A stretch of DNA of 64,000 nt. It comes from Halocynthiibacter styelae. GTDB taxonomy: Bacteria > Pseudomonadota > Alphaproteobacteria > Rhodobacterales > Rhodobacteraceae. Below the pieces are notes generated by a model. That model ran no database searches. It had not been told where the DNA came from and worked only from the letters and a program-made list of their open reading frames with translations. Within the stretch, counting starts at the first letter, position 1. Each line of letters begins with the position of its first letter. Below, piece by piece: positions 52,449-62,027 of this stretch. Location: contig NZ_JADCKQ010000007.1 of assembly GCF_016123485.1 (NCBI RefSeq), positions 124,001 through 188,000 of the forward strand, given 5' to 3'. The position numbers were made by a program, and so were the translations under genes.

Positions 52449-52480
52449 GCGGGCACCTCAGAGTGCCCGTTTTGTTTTTG
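52449..52480 (+). terminator. rho-independent terminator after acuI
   Basis: CGGGCA (52450-52455) pairs with TGCCCG (52464-52469), followed by TTTTGTTTTTG. Confidence 0.82.
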
Positions 52481-52527
52481 TGCGATAAAAATATGGCAAT
52501 CATCGCAGTTTCACGACAACATGTCGC

Positions 52528-53035
52528 TTTCCCAAAGCAGGCTTTCTGGGGCAGATTAACTCATTCATCCTTGCGACGTTTAACTTCTGGTATGTCTATG
52601 CCATGGCGTTTTTCGTTCTGACCTGTGTGGTGTTTGCCGCATGGCCGGCAGCAGGGCGTCTGAAGCCTGGTCTGGAAGATGACAAACCAGAGTTTTCAAA
52701 TTTCTCCTGGTTCTCGATGATGTTCGGGGCAGGCATTGGTATCGGGATGCTGACATTCGCAACCGCTGAACCCGTGTATCACTTTGTGTCAAACCCAAGC
52801 ACTATTCAGGGTCTGACCGAAAGCCCGTCCGCATATCATCTTCTGGGGTGTTGCACTGGCACTGGTTGTTGGTGGTCTGATCCTGGCCGGTGGCCTGGGT
52901 GCGATCAAAACTGCGATGGTGATCGGCGCGCTGCCATTCAGTTTCGTGATGGTTCTGATGGCGATTTCTGTACTGAAAGCGGTTTACCGTGACAGTCAGC
53001 GTGAAAACCAGGGTCTGCCGACCACACATGAATAA
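52528..53035 (+). pseudogene. BCCT transporter pseudogene, N-truncated with internal deletion
   Basis: From 52528 the frame reads 'FPKAGFLGQINSF…FWYVYAMAFFVL', then 'KPEFSNFSWFSMMFGAGIGI' and 'ATAEPVYHFVS', a BCCT N-terminal region lacking its first 40 or so residues. Near 52848 the frame jumps. A different frame then reads 'FWGVALALVVGGLILAGGLG', 'KTAMVIGALPFSFVMVLM' and '…KAVYRDSQRE' to the TAA at 53035, a BCCT C-terminus. About two thirds of the transporter is missing. It lies directly upstream of, and parallel to, an intact BCCT gene. Confidence 0.85.
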
Positions 53036-53204
53036 TGTGATCTGAAGTCAATGATGAAAGGCTGCCTGTAACGGGCGGTCTTTTTTATGCGCATTTGGGG
53101 GAAAAAATGTCGATTTTGACAAGGGGGCAGTCTTGTTTGTCGCTTGTATCCCGGCAGAAACTTCCTAAAGCAAGGGCAGAGTAAAACAACATGGAGGGCG
53201 CGTT

Positions 53205-54788
53205 TTGACCCAGAAAGACGATGTAACATATGAAACCGGACAGGATAACGTCCAGTTCATGGGGCTTGATGTCCACAACCCGGTGTTTGCAGTCTCTGCT
53301 GCCACCATTCTGGCTTTTGTCTTCTTCTCACTGGTGTTCAAAGAACAGGCCGGTGAATTTTTCGGATGGCTGCGCCCGGCACTGACCAGCAAGTTTGACT
53401 GGGTCTTCATGCTGTCCGGGAACATCTTTGTGCTGTTCTCGCTGCTGCTGGTGGTGACGCCATATGGCAAGATCCGCCTTGGTGGGGATGACGCAAAACC
53501 TGATTATTCCTACGCGGGCTGGTTTGCGATGTTGTTCGCGGCAGGCATGGGTATTGGCCTTGTGTTCTGGGGCGTGGCTGAACCGATTTCCCACTATGGC
53601 GCTGCTCTTGGTGGCATTGCCGAAGCCGAAGGCGTGCGTACCGACTGGGCACCTGCAGGTGCGGCAGCAGGTGATCCTGCAGCGGCACGTGATCTGGCGA
53701 TGGCTGCGACGATCTTCCATTGGGGCCTGCACCCTTGGGCGGTTTATGCGGTTGTGGCGCTGTCACTGGCGTTCTTCAGCTTTAACCGTGGCCTGCCACT
53801 GACCATGCGTTCCGTGTTCTACCCGATCTTTGGTAAATACACCTGGGGCATCCCTGGCCACATCATTGATGTGCTGGCGGTTTTTGCAACGATCTTTGGT
53901 CTTGCGACATCGCTTGGTCTGGGTGCGGAACAGGCGCTGGGTGGTCTGAACCACCTGTTTGGTGTGCCTGTGACGGACGGCATGAAGGTGCTTCTGATCA
54001 TTGCAATCACAGCTTTTGCGCTGGTTTCTGTTGTTGCCGGCCTTGATAAAGGCGTGAAGCGTCTGTCCGAAGCAAACATGATCCTTGCCGCGATCCTGCT
54101 GGTTCTGGTGATCATTGTTGGTCCGACAATGGCGATCTTCACGGGTTTCTTTGACAACATGTGGGCTTATGCTGTGAACCTGCCGGCACTGTCAGGTGTG
54201 GTTGGTCGTGAAGACACCAACTTCATGCAGGGCTGGACCGCGTTTTACTGGGCCTGGTGGATTTCCTGGTCACCTTTCGTGGGCATGTTCATTGCGCGTA
54301 TTTCCCGTGGCCGTACCGTGCGTGAATTCGTGCTGTGCGTCATGATCATCCCGACAATCGTTGGTGCGATCTGGATGACTGTATTCGGTGGCGCAGCCCT
54401 GGATCAGATCATGGGTGACGGTGGTCAGGCGCTGAAAGATGCCGCACTTGAGATCAAGATGTATGTTCTGTTCGAAAGCTTCCCGCTGTCCGGTATTCTG
54501 TCCTTCGTGGGCATTATCCTGGTGATCGTGTTCTTCGTAACGTCATCTGACTCCGGCTCTCTGGTGATCGACACCATCACCGCAGGTGGCAAAACCAATG
54601 CGCCAACCGCACAGCGTGTGTTCTGGTGCATCCTGGAAGGGGCGATTGCGATTGCTCTGCTTCTGGGCGGTGGTCTTGCGGCACTTCAGGCGGCGGCAAT
54701 TGCAACAGGTTTCCCCTTCGCAATTGTACTGGTTCTGATGTGTGTGTCCCTTTTCCTGGGACTGCGTAAGGCGCGCGCTGGCGAATAA
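53205..54788 (+). CDS. BCCT family transporter (betaine/choline/DMSP type)
   Basis: A 527-residue transporter with twelve membrane helices. It carries 'AAGMGIGLVFWGVAEPISHY' and the family signature region 'YWAWWISWSPFVGMFIARIS' plus 'RGRTVREF'. BCCT proteins import quaternary ammonium or sulfonium compounds such as glycine betaine, choline, carnitine or DMSP with sodium or protons. The start is TTG at 53205, with GGAGG 8 bases upstream; no in-frame ATG lies nearby in a better place. acuI upstream makes DMSP a plausible substrate. It is followed by a terminator. Confidence 0.92.
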   Translation: MTQKDDVTYETGQDNVQFMGLDVHNPVFAVSAATILAFVFFSLVFKEQAGEFFGWLRPALTSKFDWVFMLSGNIFVLFSLLLVVTPYGKIRLGGDDAKPDYSYAGWFAMLFAAGMGIGLVFWGVAEPISHYGAALGGIAEAEGVRTDWAPAGAAAGDPAAARDLAMAATIFHWGLHPWAVYAVVALSLAFFSFNRGLPLTMRSVFYPIFGKYTWGIPGHIIDVLAVFATIFGLATSLGLGAEQALGGLNHLFGVPVTDGMKVLLIIAITAFALVSVVAGLDKGVKRLSEANMILAAILLVLVIIVGPTMAIFTGFFDNMWAYAVNLPALSGVVGREDTNFMQGWTAFYWAWWISWSPFVGMFIARISRGRTVREFVLCVMIIPTIVGAIWMTVFGGAALDQIMGDGGQALKDAALEIKMYVLFESFPLSGILSFVGIILVIVFFVTSSDSGSLVIDTITAGGKTNAPTAQRVFWCILEGAIAIALLLGGGLAALQAAAIATGFPFAIVLVLMCVSLFLGLRKARAGE

Positions 54789-54810
54789 GCTGCGCAGACA
54801 AAAATAAAAA

Positions 54811-54846
54811 GGGTCCCCGGAGCAATCAGCCCCGGGGGCCTTTTTT
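54811..54846 (+). terminator. rho-independent terminator after the BCCT gene
   Basis: GGTCCCCGG (54812-54820) pairs with CCGGGGGCC (54832-54840), then TTTTTT. Confidence 0.88.
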
Positions 54847-54869
54847 GTGCAACGTGGCAGGGGCCGGGG

Positions 54870-55088
54870 TCAGGCGCCGGATTTCATCAGATCACGGATT
54901 TTTGCGGCTTTCTCAAAGTGATCCAATGCGTGGGTTCTGATCCACCATTCTGCCGCTTCCATCAGCAATTCGGGATTATCGTTTTTATTGGCAAAAAACG
55001 CGTAGAACGAGAGGCCGACGGTATCGCCTTTTTTGACGATCTTATCTTCACAGACTGCAATCGCTTTGTGTCTCAGGCTTTCTCTCAT
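54870..55088 (-). CDS. DUF6500 family small protein
   Basis: A 72-residue protein ('MRESLRHKAIAVCEDKIVKK', 'GLSFYAFFANKNDNPELLME') matching DUF6500 as I recall it. There is no known function, no membrane segment, and one cysteine. AAAGGA lies 10 bases before the ATG. It is convergent with the BCCT gene and divergent from the aminotransferase gene, transcribed alone. Confidence 0.78.
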   Translation of the reverse strand: MRESLRHKAIAVCEDKIVKKGDTVGLSFYAFFANKNDNPELLMEAAEWWIRTHALDHFEKAAKIRDLMKSGA

Positions 55089-55356
55089 AAGTGCAGATCC
55101 TTTAGCGGTGTATGAAAACTTTTTGCGAACGTAGGGTGAACGTTATTGATTGGCAAGCCCGGAAAACCGGATCTTCTGGCCCCGGGCGTTTACGGATCTC
55201 ACAGGTTTATATGTGCATTTCTGATGTGGCGGCTTGACCGGAAACTGTTGGGGTGCAAACACTTGCCTGTCAGCGCTGTGCCGCTGTCTGTCGCCGCGCT
55301 GGTGACTGGCTGGAAGACCTGCCAACCCATCTGACATATCTCTGACGGAGCAATTG

Positions 55357-56586
55357 ATGAGCGATCTCGACATTTCCTTTGTACGCAGCCAGTTCCCGGC
55401 GTTTGAACAGGCCTCGCTGCAGGGGCAGGCGTTTTTTGAAAACGCCGGTGGCAGCTATACCTGTAAGCCGGTGATTGACCGGCTGACACGGTATTACAAT
55501 GAACGCAAAGTGCAGCCCTATGCGCCCTATGCGGCTTCTACACTGGCAGGGCAGGAAATGGACGAAGCCCGGGTGCGTCTTGCCGCCTTGCTGGGCGTGG
55601 AAACGGATGAGCTGTCCTTTGGGCCATCGACCACGCAGAACACCTATGTTCTGGCCAATGCTTTCCGCCGGTTTTTGTCACCGGGTGACGTTGTGATTGT
55701 GACCAATCAGGACCATGAGGCAAACTCAGGCCCCTGGCGTCGTCTGGCAGAGGAAGGGTTTGAAGTCCGCGAATGGGCAGTGAACCCGGACAGCGGCAGC
55801 CTTGAGATATCTGATCTTGAGGCGCTGATTGATGACAAGGTGAAACTGATCGCTTTCCCGCATTGTTCCAATATCGTTGGCGAGATTAACGATGTGGCGG
55901 CTGTCTGCAAAATGGCCCGTGCACAGGGGATATACACCTGCGTCGATGGGGTCAGCTATGCGCCGCATGGCTTTGTAAATGTGGATGAAATCGGTGCGGA
56001 TATCTATCTGTTTTCAGCCTATAAGACCTTTGGGCCACACCAGGGGATCATGGTGATCCGCCGTGACCTGGGGATGAAACTTCCGAACCAGGCGCATTGG
56101 TTTAATGGAGATGTGCTGTACAAACGCCTGACCCCGGCCGGCCCGGATCACGCCCAGGTCGCGGCCTGTGCGGGGATGGCGGATTATGTCGATGATCTTT
56201 ACACACATCATTTCCTGGGGGTTAAGGCGGACCCGGCAGCCCGCAGCAAAGCGGTGCATGATCTGCAGCGTTCATATGAAACAAAATTGTTGCAGCCCTT
56301 GCTGGATTATCTGAGCAGCAAAAATTCTGTGCGGCTGATTGGTTCCGCGGATGCGGCGGCCAAAGCCCCGACCGTTGCGGTCGAGCTGGCGGGATCGGGA
56401 CGGCAGGCCGCTGCGGATCTGGCACCCCTTGGTGTTATGGCCGGTGGCGGTGATTTTTACGGATCACGGCCATTGTCCGCCCTGGGGCTTGATCTGGAAA
56501 AAGGCGTGCTGCGCCTGAGTTTTGTGCATTATACCTCTGAAGAAGAGGTGACAAAGCTGATCTCAGCGCTTGATCAGGTGATCTGA
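55357..56586 (+). CDS. class V aminotransferase (PLP-dependent, cysteine-desulfurase-like)
   Basis: A 409-residue fold-type I PLP enzyme. The cofactor lysine is in 'FSAYKTFGPHQGIMV'. 'SFGPSTTQNTYVLANAFRRF' and 'NQDHEANSGPWRRLAEEGFE' are the phosphate and ring contacts of the NifS/CsdA-like group. An active-site cysteine loop typical of desulfurases is not evident: the relevant region reads 'VMAGGGDFYGSRPLSALGLD'. Another lyase or aminotransferase activity is therefore possible. The ATG at 55357 has GGAG 7 bases upstream. It stands alone before trgA. Confidence 0.87.
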   Translation: MSDLDISFVRSQFPAFEQASLQGQAFFENAGGSYTCKPVIDRLTRYYNERKVQPYAPYAASTLAGQEMDEARVRLAALLGVETDELSFGPSTTQNTYVLANAFRRFLSPGDVVIVTNQDHEANSGPWRRLAEEGFEVREWAVNPDSGSLEISDLEALIDDKVKLIAFPHCSNIVGEINDVAAVCKMARAQGIYTCVDGVSYAPHGFVNVDEIGADIYLFSAYKTFGPHQGIMVIRRDLGMKLPNQAHWFNGDVLYKRLTPAGPDHAQVAACAGMADYVDDLYTHHFLGVKADPAARSKAVHDLQRSYETKLLQPLLDYLSSKNSVRLIGSADAAAKAPTVAVELAGSGRQAAADLAPLGVMAGGGDFYGSRPLSALGLDLEKGVLRLSFVHYTSEEEVTKLISALDQVI

Positions 56587-56720
56587 CCGGGCATCATCAG
56601 ACTGCAATGGCCTGTGGCACATAGGCCATTGCAGATTTACGTTGCATTTTTGCGCTGTATTTCAACCGTTGTATAAACTACCCTGGGTTCAGTTGTTTTC
56701 CGGTTAAACAGGATATTCTC

Positions 56721-57161
56721 ATGCCGACCGCATCCAGACTTGTTGGTGCTCTTACGTTCACGGTTCTTGCGTTTATTATCTCTACTATGATCCTGCCATT
56801 GCTGCCTGAGGGCACAAGTGGTGAGTCGCTGTGGCTGCTGAACTGCCCTGTGGGGCTGGTCTGTGGCTGGAAGATCATGGGGCCACGTGGGGAAAGCACC
56901 CGGTTGATTGCCTTTGCGGGCGGGGTCACGACCTCGATTGCGGCCTTTCTTGTTGCCATTTTTCTGCATGCAGGCATCCGCATGGTGAACCTGTCCATGC
57001 GTAAGATTTATCATGGTGTGACCGAAGCCATCGGTGCCGTGTTTGAAATCAGCATGAACTGGGCTACGGTCTTCCTGACCACAGATATTGTGACCACACT
57101 GATCGCGGGCGGCATTTTTTGCGGCTGGTTGTCCTGGAAAGCACAGCGCTATTGGGGCTGA
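56721..57161 (+). CDS. trgA: TrgA family membrane protein
   Basis: A 146-residue protein with three to four membrane segments ('LTFTVLAFIISTMILPLLP', 'GGVTTSIAAFLVAIFLHAGI', 'DIVTTLIAGGIFCGWLSW'). The sequence pattern and the order trgA-trgB-cysK match the locus described in Rhodobacter sphaeroides as contributing to tellurite resistance. The molecular activity is unknown. It lies 26 bases before trgB. Confidence 0.85.
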   Translation: MPTASRLVGALTFTVLAFIISTMILPLLPEGTSGESLWLLNCPVGLVCGWKIMGPRGESTRLIAFAGGVTTSIAAFLVAIFLHAGIRMVNLSMRKIYHGVTEAIGAVFEISMNWATVFLTTDIVTTLIAGGIFCGWLSWKAQRYWG

Positions 57162-57187
57162 GACAGGCTTGCACCAGGGGCGATCCT

Positions 57188-58351
57188 ATGCAAAGTCCGG
57201 GGGATAGTTTTCTGCCGGAGGCCCCTGTGACGCAAATGTTTTTCTATGGCACGCTTTGCCATCTGGACCTGTTGGAACTGGTGATTGGCCGGTCTCTGAT
57301 GGAAGGTGAAGTCCGCAGCGCAAGGCTGCCGGGCCATGCGGTGTACTGGGCGAAAGATCAGATTTTTCCGATGATCCGCAAGGAAGAAGGCGGTTTTGCG
57401 GAAGGGATCGTTTTTAACGCGGATGAGGATGCGCTGGCGCGGCTGAACTTTTATGAAGGTGGGTTTAACTTCGATCTGGAACTGATTGTTCCGGAAGGGG
57501 AAACTGACCCGGTTGAGGTTTACTTTGCACAGCCGGGCACCTGGGATTTCGGTGCGCCCTGGAGCCTTGAAGATTTCATTCGTGACCACGGCACGCATAA
57601 CCTGCGCACCGCAAAATCATTCATGCAGCTGTATGGGAAAGTGGACCGTGACGAAGCAATGAAACGCCTGCCAATGCTGCGTTCTGTTGCGGCGAAAGGC
57701 TGGCGGGTTGGTGAAAGTGTCGCCAACAATAAACGTGCGGGAATGACCACAGCGGATGTGTCTTTGCTGGATCATAAGCGGGCCTATGATTCATTCTTTG
57801 CCATGGATGAAATCACAGTCACGCATAAGCGATTTGACGGCGCGATGTCCGGGCCGATCAACCGTGAAGTGACGGTGACCGTCGATGCGATGCTGCTGCT
57901 GCCGTATGATCCCAGGCGCGACCGCGTTTTGCTGGTGGAACAATTCCGCAGTGGTGCCTTTTTGCGCGGGGATATGAACCCCTGGATGCTGGAACCCATT
58001 GCCGGGCGTATTGACCCGGGTGAGAGCGCAGAAGAGGCCGCGCACCGTGAGGCGATGGAAGAAACGGGGCTGAAGCTGAATGAACTTCTGCCAATCAGCC
58101 GCCATTATCCGTCGCCAGGGATTACCTGTGAGTTTTATCACTGCTTTCTGGGGCTGTGCGATCTGCCGGATGATATCGAAGGCATCGGCGGGCTTGCGGA
58201 TGAAAATGAAGACATTCGCAGCCAGCTGTTCAGCTTTGACGAACTGATGGATCTGCTGGACAGTGGCGAGGCCCAGGTCGGACCATTGGTGGTTTCCGCG
58301 CTTTGGCTGGCGCGGCACCGGGATCGTCTGCGGGCAGAATACGGAAATTAA
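57188..58351 (+). CDS. trgB: TrgB: gamma-glutamylcyclotransferase-like domain fused to a Nudix hydrolase
   Basis: A 387-residue two-domain protein. Residues about 17-125 form an AIG2/GGCT-like fold ('MFFYGTLCHLDLLELVIGRS', 'FAEGIVFNADEDALARLNFY'). Residues about 180-385 are a Nudix domain of ADP-ribose pyrophosphatase type, with a perfect Nudix box 'GRIDPGESAEEAAHREAMEE' continuing TGL. The ATG at 57188 has AGGGG upstream; the longer frame from 57119 would overlap trgA. It is cotranscribed with trgA. The fusion suggests coupling of glutathione-type and nucleotide-sugar turnover, but the real substrates are unknown. Confidence 0.88.
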   Translation: MQSPGDSFLPEAPVTQMFFYGTLCHLDLLELVIGRSLMEGEVRSARLPGHAVYWAKDQIFPMIRKEEGGFAEGIVFNADEDALARLNFYEGGFNFDLELIVPEGETDPVEVYFAQPGTWDFGAPWSLEDFIRDHGTHNLRTAKSFMQLYGKVDRDEAMKRLPMLRSVAAKGWRVGESVANNKRAGMTTADVSLLDHKRAYDSFFAMDEITVTHKRFDGAMSGPINREVTVTVDAMLLLPYDPRRDRVLLVEQFRSGAFLRGDMNPWMLEPIAGRIDPGESAEEAAHREAMEETGLKLNELLPISRHYPSPGITCEFYHCFLGLCDLPDDIEGIGGLADENEDIRSQLFSFDELMDLLDSGEAQVGPLVVSALWLARHRDRLRAEYGN

Positions 58352-58477
58352 CCGGGCGCTCTGGCCGGGTTTTCTATCGCCCGGCCTTGAGTTTCCCCGT
58401 CTGCGTGCTTACTGATTAATCAAATTCTGCAGTCTCAAATTCCCAGGACCTGCACCAGATATCTTCCGGAGACCACC

Positions 58478-59518
58478 ATGCGTGTATGTAAAGATCTTGT
58501 TGAAACCATTGGCAATACGCCTCTGATCCGTCTGAATGCCGCCTCTGAAGCCACGGGTGCTGAAATCTGGGGTAAAGCTGAATTCATGAACCCGGGTCAA
58601 TCGGTGAAGGATCGCGCGGCGCTTTATATCATTAAAGATGCGATTGCGCGCGGTGATCTGAAGCCTGGCGGCACGATCGTTGAAGGCACTGCGGGCAACA
58701 CCGGCATCGGTCTGGCACTGGTGGGCGCATCCCTTGGTTTTAAGACGGTGATCGTGATCCCGGAAACCCAGAGCCAGGAAAAGAAAGACATGATCCGCCT
58801 GGCCGGCGCGGAACTGGTTCAGGTGCCGGCGGCGCCGTTTAAGAACCCGAACAACTATATACGCTATTCCCAGCGTCTTGCTGAAAAACTGGCGCAGACG
58901 GAACCAAATGGTGCGGTCTGGGCGAACCAGTTTGACAATGTTGCAAACCGTCAGGCCCATATTGAAACCACTGCACCGGAAATCTGGGAACAGACCGGTG
59001 GGCAGATTGATGGGTTCACATGTGCAGTCGGGTCCGGCGGGACGCTGGCCGGTGTGGCCATGGGCCTGCGCGAGCGCAGAAAAGACGTGAAAATCGCGCT
59101 GTCTGATCCGAAAGGCTCAGCCCTTTACAAATTCTATACCGAAGGCGCGTTTGGCTCTGAAGGTGGGTCTATCACCGAAGGCATCGGGCAGGGGCGTGAG
59201 ACGGCAAACCTTGTCGGGTTCAAGCCGGATATGTCCTATTCCATCACCGATGAAGAAGCCCTGCCACTGGTCTATGATCTGCTGGCAGACGAAGGTCTGA
59301 TGCTGGGCGGGTCTTCTGCAATTAACATTGCCGGTGCCATGAAGATGGCCCGTGATCTGGGCAAAGGATCCCGCGTGGTGACGATGCTGTGTGACTATGG
59401 AAACCGGTATCAGTCGAAACTGTTCAACCCGGCCTTTCTGAAGGAAAAGAACCTGCCGGTGCCGGAATGGCTGGACCGCGAACCAAAACCGCTGCCCTCT
59501 GTATTTGAGGATCAGTAA
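58478..59518 (+). CDS. cysK: cysteine synthase A
   Basis: A 346-residue PLP enzyme making cysteine from O-acetylserine and sulfide. The cofactor lysine K44 is in 'NPGQSVKDRAA'. The substrate loop is 'EGTAGNTGIGLAL', and the phosphate loop is 'GSGGTLAG'. It is slightly longer than enteric CysK (about 323) because of a C-terminal extension ('PVPEWLDREPKPLPSVFEDQ'). It is the third gene of the trgA-trgB-cysK tellurite locus; cysteine supply is known to limit tellurite damage. Confidence 0.95.
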   Translation: MRVCKDLVETIGNTPLIRLNAASEATGAEIWGKAEFMNPGQSVKDRAALYIIKDAIARGDLKPGGTIVEGTAGNTGIGLALVGASLGFKTVIVIPETQSQEKKDMIRLAGAELVQVPAAPFKNPNNYIRYSQRLAEKLAQTEPNGAVWANQFDNVANRQAHIETTAPEIWEQTGGQIDGFTCAVGSGGTLAGVAMGLRERRKDVKIALSDPKGSALYKFYTEGAFGSEGGSITEGIGQGRETANLVGFKPDMSYSITDEEALPLVYDLLADEGLMLGGSSAINIAGAMKMARDLGKGSRVVTMLCDYGNRYQSKLFNPAFLKEKNLPVPEWLDREPKPLPSVFEDQ

Positions 59519-59525
59519 TGATCAT

Positions 59526-59555
59526 GCCCGGCCCTCGCGCCGGGCTTTTCCTTTT
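59526..59555 (+). terminator. rho-independent terminator after cysK
   Basis: GCCCGG (59526-59531) pairs with CCGGGC (59540-59545), then TTTTCCTTTTT. Confidence 0.85.
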
Positions 59556-59588
59556 TAGCGTCAACACAAAGACTAAAGGCATTCCGAT

Positions 59589-62018
59589 ATGGGGATAATC
59601 ATTCGTTTTTTTCAGGTTGTTTTCCTGCTGGCCTCTCTGGGGCTGAGCAGTGCCGCACTGGCACAGAACAGCGATCAGACCGGGTTGGACTATACACTGT
59701 GGGAGGCAACAGCCACCCGGGCCGATGATGCGATTGCAGCCGGGCGCGCGTCTGATGTGGCGTTGGAAAACCTGCGCAGTCAGCTTGTGGCCTGGCGCGA
59801 TGGGTTCACGGCGGCACAGGATCAGAACGCCCCGCAAATCGATAGCCTGCGGGCGCAGATTGCAGCGCTTGGTCCGGTACCCGAAGACGGGCTGGAAGCC
59901 GAAGAAATCGCCGCGCGCCGCCAGCAACTGAATGATCGCCTGGCCGCGACCCGTGCGCCGGTTCAGACCGCTGAAGCGGCCCGGTCCCGTGCGGATGCGC
60001 TGATTGATCAGATCGACAGTATTATCCTGACACGATCCACGGATGAATTGCTGTCGCTTGGGCCGACGCCTGTGAACCCCGCGCTTTGGGGTGGCGCGTT
60101 GAATGATCTGATCGAAAGCGGCACATCTGTTGTCCATGAATTCACCAACGCCTGGGAAAGCCCCGTGCAACAGGCTGAAACCAAAGCCAGTTTCCTGCCG
60201 GTGTCTGTGCTGACAGTGCTGGGCCTTGTGTTGCTTCTGCGCGGGCGGCGTTGGTCTGAACGTCTGGCGCTTTGGTTGCAAAGTCACAATCAGATCGCCT
60301 GGCGCTGGTTGCTGGGATTTGTTGTGTCTCTGGGGCAGGTGGCCCTGCCTGTGTTTGGCCTGTCAGCACTTGTGGTTGCGATTTATCTGACCGGGCTTGT
60401 CGGCCTTGCGGGGGATACGATCCTTCAGGTTATTCCTGGCGCGGGCATGATCTTCTTTGCCGCCAGCTGGGTTGGCGTCCGGGTATTTCCGCGCAAAGCC
60501 GGGGATCTGAACTATCTGAACCTGTCCGCGCAACAACGCACGGAAGGGCGGCTTTATGCGGCCTCCCTTGGTCTGCTGATCGCGCTGACAACGGTTCTGG
60601 TGGCTCTGGCTGATTTTGAGAACTGGCCTGCAGAAACACGCGTGGTTCTGATCTTCCCGATGCTGCTGCTGGTTGCTTTGATGGTGTCGCGGATCGGGCA
60701 GCTGCTGGTTGCGCATTACAAAAACGAGATGAAAGACCTGGACGAGGGCATTCCGAACTACCGCTGCCGGATGCTGCGTCTTATGGGGCGAGCTGCTATG
60801 TTTGTGGCCATTGGCGGCGGCATTCTTGCGGCCATCGGCTATTTCCAGGCAGGCAGTCAGCTGGTGTTTCCGGCGGCGGGTACGCTGGGACTGTTGGGCT
60901 TTGTCCTGATCCTGCAGCGCCTGATCAGTGAGATCTGGGTGCTTCTGTCCGGCCGCGGCGAAGAGGCGCGTGACACGCTTGTGCCTGTGCTGGCGGGGTT
61001 CCTGCTGACGCTGGGTGCGATGCCTTTACTAGCACTGATCTGGGGCATGCGCCCGGCGACCCTGTCGGAATACTGGGCGACTTTCCTGCAAGGTGTACCC
61101 CTTGGCGAAACCCGAATTTCCCCGACGGTATTTATCAGTCTCGCGGTGATTTTCTCGATTGGTTACATGTTGACCAAACTGATGCAGGGCGCGTTGCGCA
61201 ATACAATCCTGCCTAAGACCAACCTTGATGCAGGCGGGCAGAATGCGATTGTTTCCGGCACCGGGTATATCGGGATTTTCCTGGCTGCGCTGATTGCGAT
61301 TACCGGGGCGGGGATTGATCTGTCAGCCCTTGCGATTGTCGCGGGTGCGCTTTCCGTGGGGATTGGTTTTGGTCTGCAAAATATCGTGTCGAATTTTGTT
61401 TCCGGCATTATTCTGTTGATCGAACGCCCGATTGCCGAAGGCGACTGGATCGAAGTTTCCGGCCAGTCCGGCACGGTCAAATCAATTTCCGTACGGTCCA
61501 CCCGTATTCAGACCTTTGATCGTGCGGATGTCATCGTGCCCAACGCCGACCTGATCTCTGGCGTTGTGATGAACATGACCAAAGGCAATCTGACCGGGCG
61601 GATCATCGTGCCGGTTGGCGTGGCTTATGGATCAGACACACGCAAGATCGAAGGCATTTTGCGCGAGATCGCCGAGGCGCACCCGCTGGTCGTGATGAAC
61701 CCGCCGCCTGGTGTGATCTTCAAGGGCTTTGGCGCGGATAGCATGGATTTTGAGATCCGGGCCATCCTGCGGGATATTAACTTTGGTCTTGGCGTGCGTT
61801 CCGAGATGAACCACCAGATCGCAGAACGCTTTGCGCTTGAAGGGATCGAGATCCCCTTCGCACAGCGGGACATCTGGCTGCGCAATCCCGAAGCCCTGAA
61901 TGGGTCGGCCGGGCAGGGGGAACAACAGACCGCGCCGGTCGCCACCGCAGCGGATGATATCGACCGGGATCTGATCGATACAGCTGATGAAGCTGATTCA
62001 GGCGGCGACGCGCGCTGA
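59589..62018 (+). CDS. DUF3772 mechanosensitive ion channel (MscS/MscK-like)
   Basis: An 809-residue protein. The signal peptide is residues 1-25 (…AALAQ). A periplasmic coiled-coil DUF3772 region (about 30-160) is followed by about ten membrane helices (195-620). The MscS core holds 'LSVGIGFGLQNIVSNFVSGI' and 'ERPIAEGDWIEVSGQSGTVK', then a beta domain and an acidic tail. It opens on membrane tension to release solutes during hypo-osmotic shock. It is the last chromosomal protein gene before the tRNA-Ser and the integrated element. Confidence 0.9.
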   Translation: MGIIIRFFQVVFLLASLGLSSAALAQNSDQTGLDYTLWEATATRADDAIAAGRASDVALENLRSQLVAWRDGFTAAQDQNAPQIDSLRAQIAALGPVPEDGLEAEEIAARRQQLNDRLAATRAPVQTAEAARSRADALIDQIDSIILTRSTDELLSLGPTPVNPALWGGALNDLIESGTSVVHEFTNAWESPVQQAETKASFLPVSVLTVLGLVLLLRGRRWSERLALWLQSHNQIAWRWLLGFVVSLGQVALPVFGLSALVVAIYLTGLVGLAGDTILQVIPGAGMIFFAASWVGVRVFPRKAGDLNYLNLSAQQRTEGRLYAASLGLLIALTTVLVALADFENWPAETRVVLIFPMLLLVALMVSRIGQLLVAHYKNEMKDLDEGIPNYRCRMLRLMGRAAMFVAIGGGILAAIGYFQAGSQLVFPAAGTLGLLGFVLILQRLISEIWVLLSGRGEEARDTLVPVLAGFLLTLGAMPLLALIWGMRPATLSEYWATFLQGVPLGETRISPTVFISLAVIFSIGYMLTKLMQGALRNTILPKTNLDAGGQNAIVSGTGYIGIFLAALIAITGAGIDLSALAIVAGALSVGIGFGLQNIVSNFVSGIILLIERPIAEGDWIEVSGQSGTVKSISVRSTRIQTFDRADVIVPNADLISGVVMNMTKGNLTGRIIVPVGVAYGSDTRKIEGILREIAEAHPLVVMNPPPGVIFKGFGADSMDFEIRAILRDINFGLGVRSEMNHQIAERFALEGIEIPFAQRDIWLRNPEALNGSAGQGEQQTAPVATAADDIDRDLIDTADEADSGGDAR

Positions 62019-62027
62019 TTTTACAAA

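Noticed and set aside
51479-52456. A 325-codon minus-strand frame opposite acuI
   Set aside because: A shadow of a well-conserved MDR gene. It begins within the acuI terminator and has no domain.
55357-56586. Naming the class V enzyme as a cysteine desulfurase (SufS/IscS)
   Set aside because: The mobile active-site cysteine loop is not apparent and no Fe-S assembly genes adjoin, so only the general family is given.
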